DNA from: Macrothele yani
Lineage: Eukaryota > Arthropoda > Arachnida > Araneae > Macrothelidae
Assembly (NCBI GenBank): GCA_039090855.1
Contig: CM077011.1
Location: 31,277,001 to 31,341,000, forward strand
Length of the DNA: 64,000 bases
Direction of reading: 5' to 3'
Part shown: positions 10,767-21,981 of the stretch, in pieces
Layout: every line of letters starts with the position of its first letter
How positions within the stretch are numbered: the stretch's first letter is position 1
The notes under the pieces: model-generated
Told to the model about the DNA's origin: nothing
Seen by the model: the letters and a program-made list of their open reading frames with translations, nothing else
Database searches by the model: none
Made by a program: the position numbers and the translations under genes

Positions 10767-11694
10767 AGAAGATAAACTTCAGGTCTTTCAGTTTGCCATT
10801 GCGTTTCGAAGACTTGAAATATTAATCTCAGATTGAACTAAATTCTGAAGACGGTAAAAGATAGACGTGTCAGGTATGAGAATTTGCCTTTGCATTTCTG
10901 TAGCACTTTGTGACATAGTTAGTGTCTTGTATTCTCATGTTATGTGTATGTAGAACAACATTCACGTTTGGCATGACCATTAAAGTAGGCAAGAACTGTG
11001 CTTCAAGATTGTCGAAAAATCTATATAAAAATTTACGGTTAATTATTTTATTTATCATGTTTCAGGAATGTGGAAACCTGAGTATAATTACCTCTGTTAC
11101 AGGCTCTGTTATTAAATTTGATTAATATGGAGAATAGATAGAGAAAAAAATTGGCTTTAGTACGTGTGATAGCGTAGGAGGACAACGTTTTGTGATATCA
11201 CCCAAAATCGGGGAAAAAAAAAAGTCCTATTCTGAAGAAATTGGTTTTGAAAGTTTGAGCTCTCATACTTTTTGGAATTTGAGAAATAACTGTTGGCGTA
11301 TAACAATGCTTTTCGACGTGCTATATCAAATTCAATTTCTCCACAGTATATTTTTTATCGCCGTAATATTATTGAAAATACTATGTTGGGTAATTATCTT
11401 TTCCATAGACATAATATAAGACTTACATAAATGAAGCAGCTAAGCACCGTAAGAGCTGAAAGCAAGGCGGAATTTTCTTTTCCTTTGAAAGATACTAAAC
11501 GAAACCTAACTTTAAAGAAAAATAGGGTTTTCTTCGTTAGTAAGTAAAATCAATTATTGCAAATTGTCGCTGTCGGTAGATACAAGAAATATATGCGTTT
11601 GATAAGAACAAATGTTACGTTTCCATGATCATACGGTGAATATTAAATCACTTATCGTATTATATATATAAAAAAAGAAGCTTTCTTCACGAAC
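10767..11694. other. AT-rich spacer, nothing recognised
   Basis: No coding or repeat signal was seen. Confidence 0.5.
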
Positions 11695-11872
11695 AGGTTT
11701 CGGGTTAGTCGTCCGAAATGGGTTCTGGTTCGAGTTCCGGATGAAGCATGGGTAGTGTGCATGCTGGATCTCTCCCTTCCCTGGAACCCGCAAACCCAAT
11801 TTAGTGACGAGCGACTGCTTATAGCTCTACTAGTTATTCATGGTGTTCGTTAAACCCAAAATTCTAAAAAAA
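11695..11872 (+). mobile_element. SINE-A, diverged
   Basis: GTCCGAAATGGGTTCTGGTT, CTCTCCCTTCCCTGGAACC and GACGAGCGACTGCTTATAGC follow the SINE-A order, and a short A-rich tail ends it. Confidence 0.8.
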
Positions 11873-11966
11873 AGCCCCAAACAAAAATTTCCGGTAAATA
11901 AAAAGTAGTGAAAACCGTTCAGCTTTCGTATTTTTCGAAATCCAGTAAAAAATGTCATATTTGGCG

Positions 11967-12175
11967 CCGCCCTCAGTAGACGAGTGGCCAGAGGCGTAGG
12001 TTTGTACCTTGTCACCCAAGTCCGGCCCCAGTCCAGATGAATCATAGGTGCCCAGTCTTACGGTTCTGGTCCTTCCTCATCCCTGGAGCCAGTGGCCCAA
12101 ATTACGAACGGACGACTGTTTATAGCTCACAGAGCTGCTCACGGTGGAAGTTATACCTCAAAACAAAAGAAAATT
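11967..12175 (+). mobile_element. SINE-A, diverged
   Basis: The head begins GCCGCCCTCAGTAGACGAG. The body has CCCTGGAGCCAGTGGCCCAA and ACGGACGACTGTTTATAGCT and ends in an A-rich tail. It lies about 95 bases after the preceding SINE-A. Confidence 0.8.
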
Positions 12176-13739
12176 ATATTTATCTTCGCAAGATAATTAT
12201 CAAGATGAGCTGTAGGATTTGTTTAGTTTGTTTTCCTTTCTTCTGGGTTTAAAGACCACAGTGAGCATTTAATTTTATATTAAGTCGCCAATTCCTAATG
12301 TTCCATAGAAATGGGATGACCACAGAGAGAACCTGGTGGATTCACTTAGCGTACTTTCTTTGTTACAATTTTTTTTAAAGTTATTTCAATGAGAATGCAT
12401 ATTTTGCAACAACAAATGGAAAAGTGAAAAGTTTAGTGATGTAACTTTTCAAGAATATAAAGTTTTCTCTCAAAAGAAATATACCAGAGTAAATTGCTTT
12501 GATTTATAAGAGGATTTAAATGCTTCATGCATTCGATAAACTTAGTTTTTTCTCGTTGTCGGGGAAAGTTAGAATGGTAAAAATATGGATACATTTATTT
12601 AGCAACGCAGATTAATGATGAAGATTAGGTTTTCTGCAATGCACTATGAAAACATTGTTTTCAATGAAAGTAGTATTTTTATTTATTTTTTTATCGTTCA
12701 GGGAGCAAATCAAATTAAACGAACTCAATGAAGCAATTACAAAAAAGGATTTATTCCTTCTTTTCATTTAAACTGTAGATTAAAAAATGGGAATTAAATC
12801 TTTTTCTTAAGGTTACTAATTCGTTTTAGTGAAATCAACATGAGGAAGAGTCCGTCATTTCTCTCTGTATAGTTTCCTTTTAATTTCAGGGGTTGCTCGC
12901 AGACGATAATTACAAATTGAATCGCAATCAATTTCCTCGGTTCTGAAGAATCACAGAAAAGGCATTCATTCACCCGCAGGTAGTTAAAATTATGTCGCTC
13001 ATCTGAGTACAAATTATACTGCTTGGAATGGCAACCGTTAATAAATTTCAAGTGGAATATTAGATATATATATATATATTTTGTGCGGTGATTTTATCTT
13101 CCGATATTTCGGATATCACTGTTTACCTTCTTAATAGACCAGGTAACTCTTCACTTTCTCTCTTGCAAATTTTGGGTAAAGATCGCGGAAAACAACTGGT
13201 ACTGAAATCTTAGCGGGTCCGTAAGTTTTAATAAAATTCAGAAAGAAAGAAAAAGAAGTGAACAGAAAATTAAAAAAAAAAAAATGATCGAATATTGTAC
13301 GATCCTTTTATGCTTCAAAAGTCTAAATATTTTGAGAGAAAAACATACTTGATTTTTCGACATATTTCAATCAAACATTGTACTAATGTTAGAAGAGAAA
13401 ATTCAAGTGATTTTCTGGAAAGGCTGCAAAAAATAATCCTGAGAATGGGGGACTTAGGACATTTTTGGGAATTAGTATTTATGTAGCAACAATAGAATCG
13501 TATACCTGGGCACCAGGGGATAACAATTAAAATGTATTTAATATTTCATGTTTCTGATTCACATTGAAAACCTAACTGCTGCCGAAATAAAGCTTTCACG
13601 GAAAAGTTTAATTTACTAAGAGCTGGAAAACTCATCAAAGTTCACCTTAAACGCCAGATGATGGTTAAAATCGTTATATTGGAAGCTTAGATATTTGATA
13701 ATAATTTTCTCTGTTTTTAAATGTAGAACTTTATGCTGC
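12176..13739. other. AT-rich non-coding stretch
   Basis: Only a (TA)n run near 13064-13078 and A-runs stand out. No coding or transposon signal was seen. Confidence 0.5.
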
Positions 13740-13741
13740 AA

Positions 13742-14190
13742 ATATAAAATATTAAAAATATAATAAATATCAGCTTTCCGTTCTTTTTGTGTATTTACTT
13801 TACTTTAAGGTTTCTTCTGAGTGCTTTTTGTAGCAGTATATACTAAGACTCTATACATGCCTTTGATTCAACTTATTGTATGACACAGTCGCACGGAGTA
13901 CATCATGGGAATGTATATTGAATTTCCTTCGGAGGTGAAGATTATTCTATAAAGGTGGAAAAAGTAAAAAGGAATAATCTTCATTTCAGAAAGAAATTCA
14001 ATACAGATATGAACACTCTCGTGATGAATTTCGTACGACTGTATTATACAAGAAGTTGAATTTAAAGTATATATGAACTCTTAAGAATTGTAAACTGCAA
14101 CAAAAAGCACTCAGGAATAACCTTAAAGTCAATGCACGTGAAGAACAGAAAGCTAATATTTTTATATCATTGTTATATACTTGGTATTTA
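13742..14190. repeat. Large palindrome, ~200-bp arms
   Basis: The segment around 13770-13950 (CTTTCCGTTCTTTTTGTG, TGAGTGCTTTTTGTAGCAGT, CACAGTCGCACGGAGTACAT, GTGAAGATTATTC) recurs in inverted, diverged form at 13965-14170. The two arms meet around 13955 with only a few unpaired bases. It looks like a foldback element; the outer ends fade into AT-rich DNA and no target duplication is clear. Confidence 0.8.
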
Positions 14191-14531
14191 TCCTTTCAAA
14201 GAAATATATTGCATTTCTTAATACACTTAAATATCTTTTGAAAACAAGTCAGATACAATTATTGTGGAACCCTATTTAAACAGCGAGAAAGTCTATCCAT
14301 GCAAAATGACAGCATCTCTATTTTCTCCAAGCATTGTTAACCAGTTTTTGAGGTGAAGTCGACAAGTAAGAAATCTGTTATTTCAAGCTGGATTTTTGCG
14401 AACATTTAATGATGTTGGCGTGTCTTGTTCGATACATAGAATCTAATAAAGATTCGGAAACAATACCTAATATTTAAGGAATCGCTCGAATAAAAAAAGC
14501 GTAAGGGAAGAATGATTTGTTACTTGCCACC

Positions 14532-15221
14532 AATGCTGGATTAAAAAGCCTTAGTGGGCCCTAAGGCTAAGACATCTCAGTGGGCTACCAAGACTAAGAT
14601 ATCTGAGTTGGCCTTCAAAGAACTTATGACGGATAAACATCATTGAAATCCGTTGAAACACGAAATTCAAATTATATGCTTGTGATAATTAATAGGCAGT
14701 GCATTCTTCAAACTAATAAATTACCTGAAGGGTTTTCATAACACAAGTACCCGTATTTTCCACTGTTCTCATGAGAACATGAGTTGAAAGCTTAAGATTC
14801 CTAGAATTTGTCTTGGAATTATTAATAATTTAGCATTGCATACTTTTCTTGGTGCATATTTTTTGTTATGCAATTTGAAGTCACAGTGGATTTCGCCCAT
14901 TAACGGTCCCAATTGCAAACAGGGATGTGTGGGTGCATGGAAGTGAAAAAGCTGCACCGGTCTCGCCAGTCGCACTGTACACAGCGACATGAAACGTTTA
15001 TAGTGAGTCACTGCTTTGGAATCTGTTCGTCTTCCAGCCACCGCTTGTGATCGAGTAGAAATTATAGGAGACAAAACTAAAACTATTTTACTTCTCTCTG
15101 TATATAAACACATAAGCTGTGTGTTTTTTACCGTGTAGATGCATGCGTTCTGGGCCCTTGGTATTGGTGGGCCCCTAAGCTATAGCCTCGAAAAGATCCC
15201 CTTCCTCCTTAATCCGGCCCT
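14532..15221 (-). mobile_element. MULE-like nonautonomous element, copy 1
   Basis: The right end CTTAATCCGGCCCT is the inverse of AGGGCCGGATTAAG; the left end AATGCTGGATTAAA is a decayed version. Near the left end GTGGGC..AAGGCTAAGACATC-like subterminal repeats occur. The whole 690 bp aligns, in opposite orientation, with 62599-63764. The flanks ACTTGCCACC (14522-14531) and GCTTCTCACC agree at 7 of 10, consistent with an old 10-bp TSD. No transposase is encoded. Confidence 0.75.
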
Positions 15222-15904
15222 GCTTCTCACCCGTGCAGATTACGTCTCCACAAGTTTTGTTCAGCTTAGTTTTATGACAAAACTATTATTCGGAAAGACC
15301 TTATAATGCTTTTTCGAATACGAAAATTGAAGTTGGTCTTCATTTATGTTTGCAGATAAACGTAAGTCAAGATGCCAGCAGCAGTTGATGAAATGATGGT
15401 AGCTGCGTGTGGACAGGCACTATCTTACTGATAACTCCATTTGTTGGATTTAGCACGTTTTCTGTATGACAGATTTAGCATTCCAGATTTCATTCGATTT
15501 TAATAAATAAATCTGAACGCTAGTAGCTAGAAATTTCCGTTTGTCTGCCTTTCAGTAGATTATCCGAATTTTAGCTTCCCCGATTTTCCGAGAAGTTCAT
15601 CACGAGCATTTAAGTAAAACCTTTTTTCTCTTTGGCACGGCTTTTTCTTTCGTTTTTTTTTTATTTTTTTTCACAAAGCGTAACTTACTTTTTAATCGAT
15701 AACCTCTGATGAAGATATGATTAAGGCTTCATCGATATTCCGTGTAGCTCTAATCTAGAAACATTTCTTCCTCAATTCGTGCACGAAGGTTTTCAAAGCA
15801 AAGTTAAAATGTACTTTTGAACAAACATGAGAGCATAATATAATTTACATCTCCATTTAGGAGGTACGAAACAGAAAAAAAGAAGGGAAGCGAAAATAAG
15901 GAGA
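15222..15904. other. AT-rich spacer, nothing recognised
   Basis: No coding or repeat signal was seen. Confidence 0.5.
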
Positions 15905-16395
15905 ACGGAGTTAGGACATCGAAAAAGAGCAGAGAGTGACTGACAAAAGAAACTGAGACTTGTCAGGAACTTCGTCTTAATAATACGGACATCTAGTATC
16001 AGCATCGACACACCTGCGAGAAGGAATCGAAGACTTGTCAAGAACTTCATCATAATAACCTGGACTTCCGATATGAGTACAAAGACACGTGAATCGAAGA
16101 CTAGTCAAGAAATTCCTTTTAATAACATGAATTTCTATTATGAGTACTAATGCACGTGCGAGAAAGAATCGAAGACTTGCGAAAAGCTTCGCCCTCATAA
16201 ACTGGATTTCTAGTATGAGTACAAAGATACGTGCCAGAAGGAATAGAAAACTAGCCAAGAAATTCCTTTTAATAGTATGAGTTTCTAGAGTGAAGACAAA
16301 GACACGTGCGAGAAAGGACCGATGAATTGTCAAGAAATTATTTTTAATAACATGGATTTTTAGTATGAATAGAAGGGCACATGCGAGAATAATCT
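15905..16395. repeat. ~76-bp minisatellite, six to seven diverged copies
   Basis: The block GA(C/A)T(T/A)GTCAAGAA.TTC, then TTTTAATAACATG, TTTCTAGTATGAGTAC and AAAGACACGTGCGAGAA recurs about six times. Open frames on the minus strand here only reflect the repeat. Confidence 0.85.
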
Positions 16396-17834
16396 TTTGT
16401 ATTTATCAGTGTAGAGCTGCTTCTTCCCAAACGATACTTACGGGGATATACAAGTATGTTTCGTTCCTAAAAGAAAATTTTTTACACGTAGTCTTTCGAC
16501 TTAATAAAGCCTTTTCAACGAATTATTGTAATAAAATAACTAGCTTCACAAAATGGAATCAGCGCAAACTACTTTCTTTTATATAATCAGTAAAACATTT
16601 CGAAAGTGAAAACGTAAAATTTAAATTTGAATTTATTTAGGGTTGACGGTTTTCTAAAATATGTTCGGAAAGGCACGCGTTCTAATAATCCATATATACA
16701 TACGAAAGGGCGTTCTTCGTACACCTGCCTTTTTCTTCTGATTGCCCAATGAAATATCTTACTACGAAACACTCTTACTGTACAAAGATGCGCATCACCT
16801 ATCGGGAATAAATTGATTGCTGATGATGTCATCAATAAATGACAAATTATCGTAACGTTTATACGCGTTTATCGAAAAAAGAAAAAGAAAAAGAAAAAGA
16901 AAAAAGAAACTTGTTTTACCAGTACGGAACACCTGGTGGCACAATACGCACCTCCAAAATTTGAAAACATTTTCTCAAATAGGTGGTGGACCTGTTACTT
17001 TCCTTTGGAATAGAAAGACTGACACAAATCCGACAAATCACGTTGGTTGTAACTTTTGTATGAAACAATCATGTTCAGAAGATTCCATTTAATAATTACC
17101 TACTAATGATTTAAATAGAGCAAACTTAACAAAGGTTTCAGCTTATTTTGAGTGATACTGGTTGTCTGTGTGTGGACAGGAAATATCTTGTTGATAAGAT
17201 GAGTTGCTTCGAAGCTGGTAAAACGGAAGTAAGCAGTGCAGTTTTCACAAAACGACGTGTTGTCATCGTGCCTTCTATACAAGTATATAACATAGATGGC
17301 ACTTCATACTAGTACGCAGGGCGTAGTGCTGGTTTGGGAAGTTCTCTAACGCAATTCAGATTTACATGTTCGAGATTGTGTGGCCGAGTGAGATTCGTCC
17401 GTGATGATTTCCGAAACAAAATCTGCTGTCAACATCAAGCACGGCATGACACAATTCCTGTTCGCCATTCTTGTCTTATAAGACTTTACTGATGTCCGTA
17501 GTATTGTATCTACGATCGGACAGATGGCATTCAGGTGAAGAAGAGCTCACGGAGAGCAATTTAAAAGTCAACAATAATCGATTAATCGTTAATCAAGATG
17601 CATGTTGAAATCATCTTTATCGGAGAATCCAACATTCTCAGGGACAGTCTTGTCAGAATGGTTATCCGCCCAGGCAGATCTGTTCTATGGCTGCCACATA
17701 TGAGATACCTTAGAACCGCCTGCAAGTACTTTTATTAAAAAAAAATCGGTAGTGGGATCGACGTTAAAATTCGCTTTCAAGCTATTTTTTTTATTATTTC
17801 GGTGTTTCACGGCGACCATAATATTTATGTAAAG
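16396..17834. other. Non-coding stretch with one microsatellite
   Basis: A (GAAAAA)n microsatellite lies at 16875-16908. Nothing else is recognisable. Confidence 0.5.
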
Positions 17835-17837
17835 GAT

Positions 17838-18113
17838 TTTAGGAGGGGAGTGTCTGACCCTAGGTCTTTAACAACACTTAAAAGTAGGATGCTAGGGGAT
17901 TTGTGATAGAGTGCCCGACAGAAAAGTCACACGGAAGTGACGTCGAAAGTGGGAGGAAGACGCCCTTGTTTATAACCAGGGGACCAGTACCCTGTGTCCG
18001 ACGTCTCGACGTACCCATACGACGCACTGCGGATATTTATTGGTTGGAGCGTTCTTACCTGCTTGGATCGATCCATAGACTTTTTCAGTCACGAACGTTG
18101 ACCATTAGGCGGC
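17838..18113 (-). mobile_element. SINE-C copy 1
   Basis: GGGAGTGTCTGACCCTAGGT, GAGTGCCCGACAGAAAAGTC and GTGGGAGGAAGACGCCCTTG are shared with 44403-44946. The tRNA-like head would be at the right end, on the minus strand. This copy lacks a ~240-bp segment that the 44-kb copy contains. Confidence 0.75.
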
Positions 18114-18298
18114 CGTACGACCACCGAGAGCAACTCTGGGGCAATAAGAAGTTGCCCGTCTTTAATTTGGGGCATCTGGTTCCATGGAAGGGAGTGAGCC
18201 AGTAACGTAAGACAAGCGCGCCACACATGCGTCATTCGGGACTCGAACCCGGATCCATCTCGGACAAAAATGGTCATAAGCCAGAGGTTAGAACACTC
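18113..18298 (-). mobile_element. SINE-A, minus strand
   Basis: It contains the inverse of the SINE-A 3' end (ACGACCACCGAGAGCAACTC) and head (GACTCGAACCCGGATCCATC). It directly abuts SINE-C, so one inserted at the end of the other. Confidence 0.8.
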
Positions 18299-18719
18299 CG
18301 TGAATGACTATCACTTTCCGAATTTTAACTGGGTGAGTTTTCTAATATACAGTAAAATTGGGTACTACAAGAAATTTCGAATTTAACTATTTTTGCGCAT
18401 TTTGTGAGATCAATTTTCAATTCTTTTTTTTTTTTTTTTTTGTAAAGTTTATGGCATGATGCGGTTTTAAACTTTTTGCATAGCTCGGTGTAAAATGTTA
18501 AAATTTTTTTATAAAATCTGTGACGGAGTGAAATTAAAAGTAATAATCAGTGTAATGCTCCTGTGGTAAGATGCATTTTAAAACTTTTTTTGAAAGTAAA
18601 AAAAAAAAATCTTTCGAAAATCTTTTAAAACTTTCGAAAATCTGAGTAGAATGAATTATTTCGATTATTTATAAAGCACATTGTAAAATCTGATGAGAAT
18701 GCAATTTAAAAATCTTTAC
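18299..18719. other. AT-rich spacer with T- and A-runs
   Basis: Homopolymer runs lie at 18424-18441 and 18599-18609. No coding signal was seen. Confidence 0.5.
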
Positions 18720-18925
18720 GAACGCTCCGGTGGCCGGAGTGCTTTGACAGGTAGGCTTTGGATTATTCATCCGAGATGGGCCGTGGTTCGAGTTCGGATG
18801 AGTGGTGTGTTTGTCCTGGCTCTGTCTCTCTTACCTGGAACAAGTGGCCCTAAATTAGGGTTAGATTACTGCCTGTAAACCTTCTAGTAACTCGTAGTGG
18901 CCGTTACACATCGAGACAAATAATA
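18720..18925 (+). mobile_element. SINE-A, diverged
   Basis: CGCTCCGGTGGCCGGAGTG, ACCTGGAACAAGTGGCCCTAA and an AATAATAATAAA tail follow the family order. Confidence 0.75.
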
Positions 18926-18939
18926 ATAAAGACATCTTT

Positions 18940-19135
18940 GTAATTACACCGCGATCACTCGTTAGAGATGGGTCCGAGTTCGAATTCAGACGAGGCAGAG
19001 ACGTTGTGCATGCCTTTCGGCACTGGCTCTGTCCCATCCTTGAAACCAGTAGTCTTGAAGTAGAGATCAGCGACAGCTTATATCCCAATCGTGTAGCTCA
19101 CGGCGGTCGATACCTCCACCCCCCCAAATAAAAAT
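18940..19135 (+). mobile_element. SINE-A, strongly diverged
   Basis: GATGGGTCCGAGTTCGAATT, GGCACTGGCTCTGTCCC and AGCTCACGGCGGTCGATACC preserve the family order despite many substitutions. Confidence 0.7.
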
Positions 19136-19430
19136 TACATTGCGTGACCACTTTATTATGAGTACTTTAAGAATGGAAAGGAAAGTTGTCAGATAGTAAC
19201 AACTGCAGACATTTCCTATTTTTATGAAAGCTTCCTACCGAACGCTTCTGCGCAGACATTAAAATTTATTATTGATTTGTTATCCATATTTCAAGAAATG
19301 GGAACGTAATACTTTACACCAGTTTCAAACTCTACAGTTTCTGTTTCTAATTTTGATTATAACAGCGGAAAAAGACACAACGAAGCCACTTTCCGTAAAA
19401 ATTCAGTAGTGTAGGGTGTGGAAATATTAA
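19136..19430. other. Spacer, nothing recognised
   Basis: No coding or repeat signal was seen. Confidence 0.5.
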
Positions 19431-19433
19431 TTT

Positions 19434-19870
19434 GTCCGCGACGGGTATCGAAGTGGTGCCAGCTCATTCCGGATTAAGTCGCTCTCCCAACTGAGCTACG
19501 CTGACAGAATGTCACGCTGCAGATTTGTCGTCTTGACACATGTTTTCACCTCTGTAGTACGTCACATCATTTGCGTCTTAATTTTTTTTTTTTTGAGCAA
19601 AGTAGGAATTTTTTATTAATTCCAAACAATGTGTGGAACAAACATCACACATTTTTCGAAGTCGGTGGATCCATTTTCAACACGGCCAGTGGATCCATTT
19701 TCCACAATCGGGCGCCATTGTGAAAACAGAAGTTTTTTCGCGACGGACATCGAACCTGTGTCCCCTCACTCCGGAGTAAGTCGCTCTCCTAACTGAACTA
19801 CGCGGGCAGAATGTCTCGCTGCAGATTTGTTGTCTTGACACATATTTTCACCTCTGTAGTGCGTGAAAAG
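19434..19870 (-). repeat. Tandem dimer of tRNA-like ~304-bp units
   Basis: tRNA-like segments at 19434-19505 and 19738-19807 (minus) repeat 304 bases apart with a conserved spacer (CAGAATGTC(A/T)CGCTGCAGAT, GGGCGCCATTGTGAAAACAG). The T-arm has lost its canonical TTCGA (GGTATCGAAG), so these are older than the 1.0-kb array. Unit length and spacer motif (GGGCGCCATT) tie them to the same family. Confidence 0.75.
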
Positions 19871-20039
19871 GGGTAAAGCTTTGGAAAAGAATTGTCTCAA
19901 CTGCCTCGTGTTCCTCGAATTTAATAAATTCCCATATTTTTTTCTAGATTACATGGTGCTTTCCCTAAGTTATATAAAATTCACCTTGTCTTGAGTGCAT
20001 TTCATAGGCTGTCCCTTGCAAAGTGGCCACTCAGTGTTA

Positions 20040-20130
20040 TTATTGTTTCTGTGTTCAAAAGTCCCCATGGGCAACTTAAAGTTATATAAGCAGTCGCCCG
20101 TCCCTAACTCATGCCTACTGGCCACTCAAT
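20040..20130 (-). mobile_element. SINE-A fragment
   Basis: TAAGCAGTCGCCCGTCCCTA is an exact inverse of the SINE-A core; flanking similarity fades quickly. Confidence 0.5.
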
Positions 20131-21647
20131 TGCATTTTTGGAGCTCTCTGCAAATTCTGTAGAAGGAAGAAAGTTGAAAAACGTCGATAATATATACGAA
20201 AAGAAATTTTAAAATCACCCCTATTAAGTATGCGCCAGACAGTTTTAGACATTTTTTTCAAAATCTGCATTCAAGAAAAAATTCAAAGTTGACTGCAAAA
20301 TCTGCAGAAAGACTACTACTACTGCTACTACTACTACTCCTTTGGTCGCAGGTCCTCATTACCTTTCCCAAATAAGTGGGAATCAAATTTTACCGTAACC
20401 CGAGGCTTAGACGGATGCAATTTTTTCTTTAAGTTGCTGTCATTAAGAGAATTCAAGTAATTTCTAGAATTTTAGAAAATAAAGACATTTTAAGATGCTA
20501 GCTAGTTTCCAACTTTTGTTTCCGAGTTTCTGATACGACACTATTGTTGTGTTTATTTTTTGCTTCGAATTTCCCCTTTTCTGTAAACTAGAAAGGCTAT
20601 TATTCTTATATTTTGTTTTTGCTCATCAGAGTCACTTAAGAAAAAAGAACCATGTTGGGGGAAAACTTGTGGAAACACGTGCCTCTTCAGTGTAATCCTA
20701 TGGAAATTTGTAGCGCTGTTTTTTTTTTTGTTTTTAATATCATTTACTACCCTACGAACAGAAAAGGATATTTAGAAGCTTAGGGTACTTTTTAATGTAT
20801 TGTGACAGCAATATAGAGAAATCAATTGTACATATAGAGAAAGCAATTGAAACTGTTTTTTCACACGATGTTATGAAACGACAAATTCCAGTATATTTAA
20901 ATATTGCCTAACTATTCAGTTCCGATAATCTCATATTACTTCTATGCGAAAGAAGACTTACAGTTGACGTAATATTTTATACGACAGCTTCTCAACAAAG
21001 GTGAAGCTAGAGACAAGTGAGCTTGATATAATATGTCGAATGCACCGAGATTAGGCATCTGCAATAACTTGGAATCTCAACTTTTCGAGAGCATTTCTAA
21101 TTTTTTTTAAATTTCTGATGAAGTTTAATAAACTGTTTTCTCATGTTTGAGCATATGTTAAAAATTTTAATCAATATTTCCCATTTTAATCAGACTTAGG
21201 AATAAGCGGGGAGACAGAGGACCAATTCAGTATATTTAAAGTTCGCATCTTAAAGATATGTGAAAGCGATAATTTACCTTTCGTAGATTTTTAAAAAATT
21301 TCTTAAGTACAATCCTTCTGTGCAATTCTTATTGCGATAGTTGTACCACAAGTCAATGCTTCTTTCCAAATGCGTAATTCTAGAGCTGTGCAAATAAAGT
21401 CTGAGCGCTCACGTATGTGTGTTTTGAAGCTTTCTGCGCTGCCTAATAAGATATTTGGCTTTTTATTGTTTTTACGTGAAAAAACCAGCTTCGGTATTTT
21501 TATAGAATTCCAAGTCTGAAACTATTGATATACATACACATTCAACGTATCTCCATGATTTTGACTAATAACTGAAGATCTCCGTTTAACTGCTCACTCA
21601 GTTATGAGGAATTTGTCAGATATTGGTTAGAATACTGAAGACACCTA
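20131..21647. other. Non-coding stretch, nothing recognised
   Basis: A short (CTA)n trinucleotide tract lies at about 20312-20338. No coding or transposon signal was seen. Confidence 0.5.
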
Positions 21648-21981
21648 CACTGTTAAAAATTTTGTGGTAGGCTGCACCATAAAGTGCTACTACACCAGCT
21701 GCACCACTTTCTGAGAAAGGATACGCCATTACGTGGTGCAAACAAACCCCAATAACATGGTGCAAACAAACCCCAATAACATGGTGCAAACAAAACCCAA
21801 TAACATGGTGCAAACTTGCACCATAATGTAATGCAACCTTGTACTATAACAAGATGAAAAGTTAAACCATGTTGTTTTGTTTTGTTTGCCCTACACAATG
21901 GTGCATCTTTTCTCAGAAAGTGGTGCAGCTGGTTTAGCACCACTTTTTTATGCAACCTACCACACAAATTTTTTAATAGTG
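21648..21981. mobile_element. Foldback TA-MITE, copy 2, with internal 24-bp repeats
   Basis: It has the same arms as 6335-6592 (CACTGTTAAAAATTTTGTGG and its inverse at the right end). Flanks are TA on the left and CA on the right. A 24-bp unit (GGTGCAAACAAACCCCAATA..) is repeated three times at 21737-21812, making it 76 bases longer than copy 1. Confidence 0.8.
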
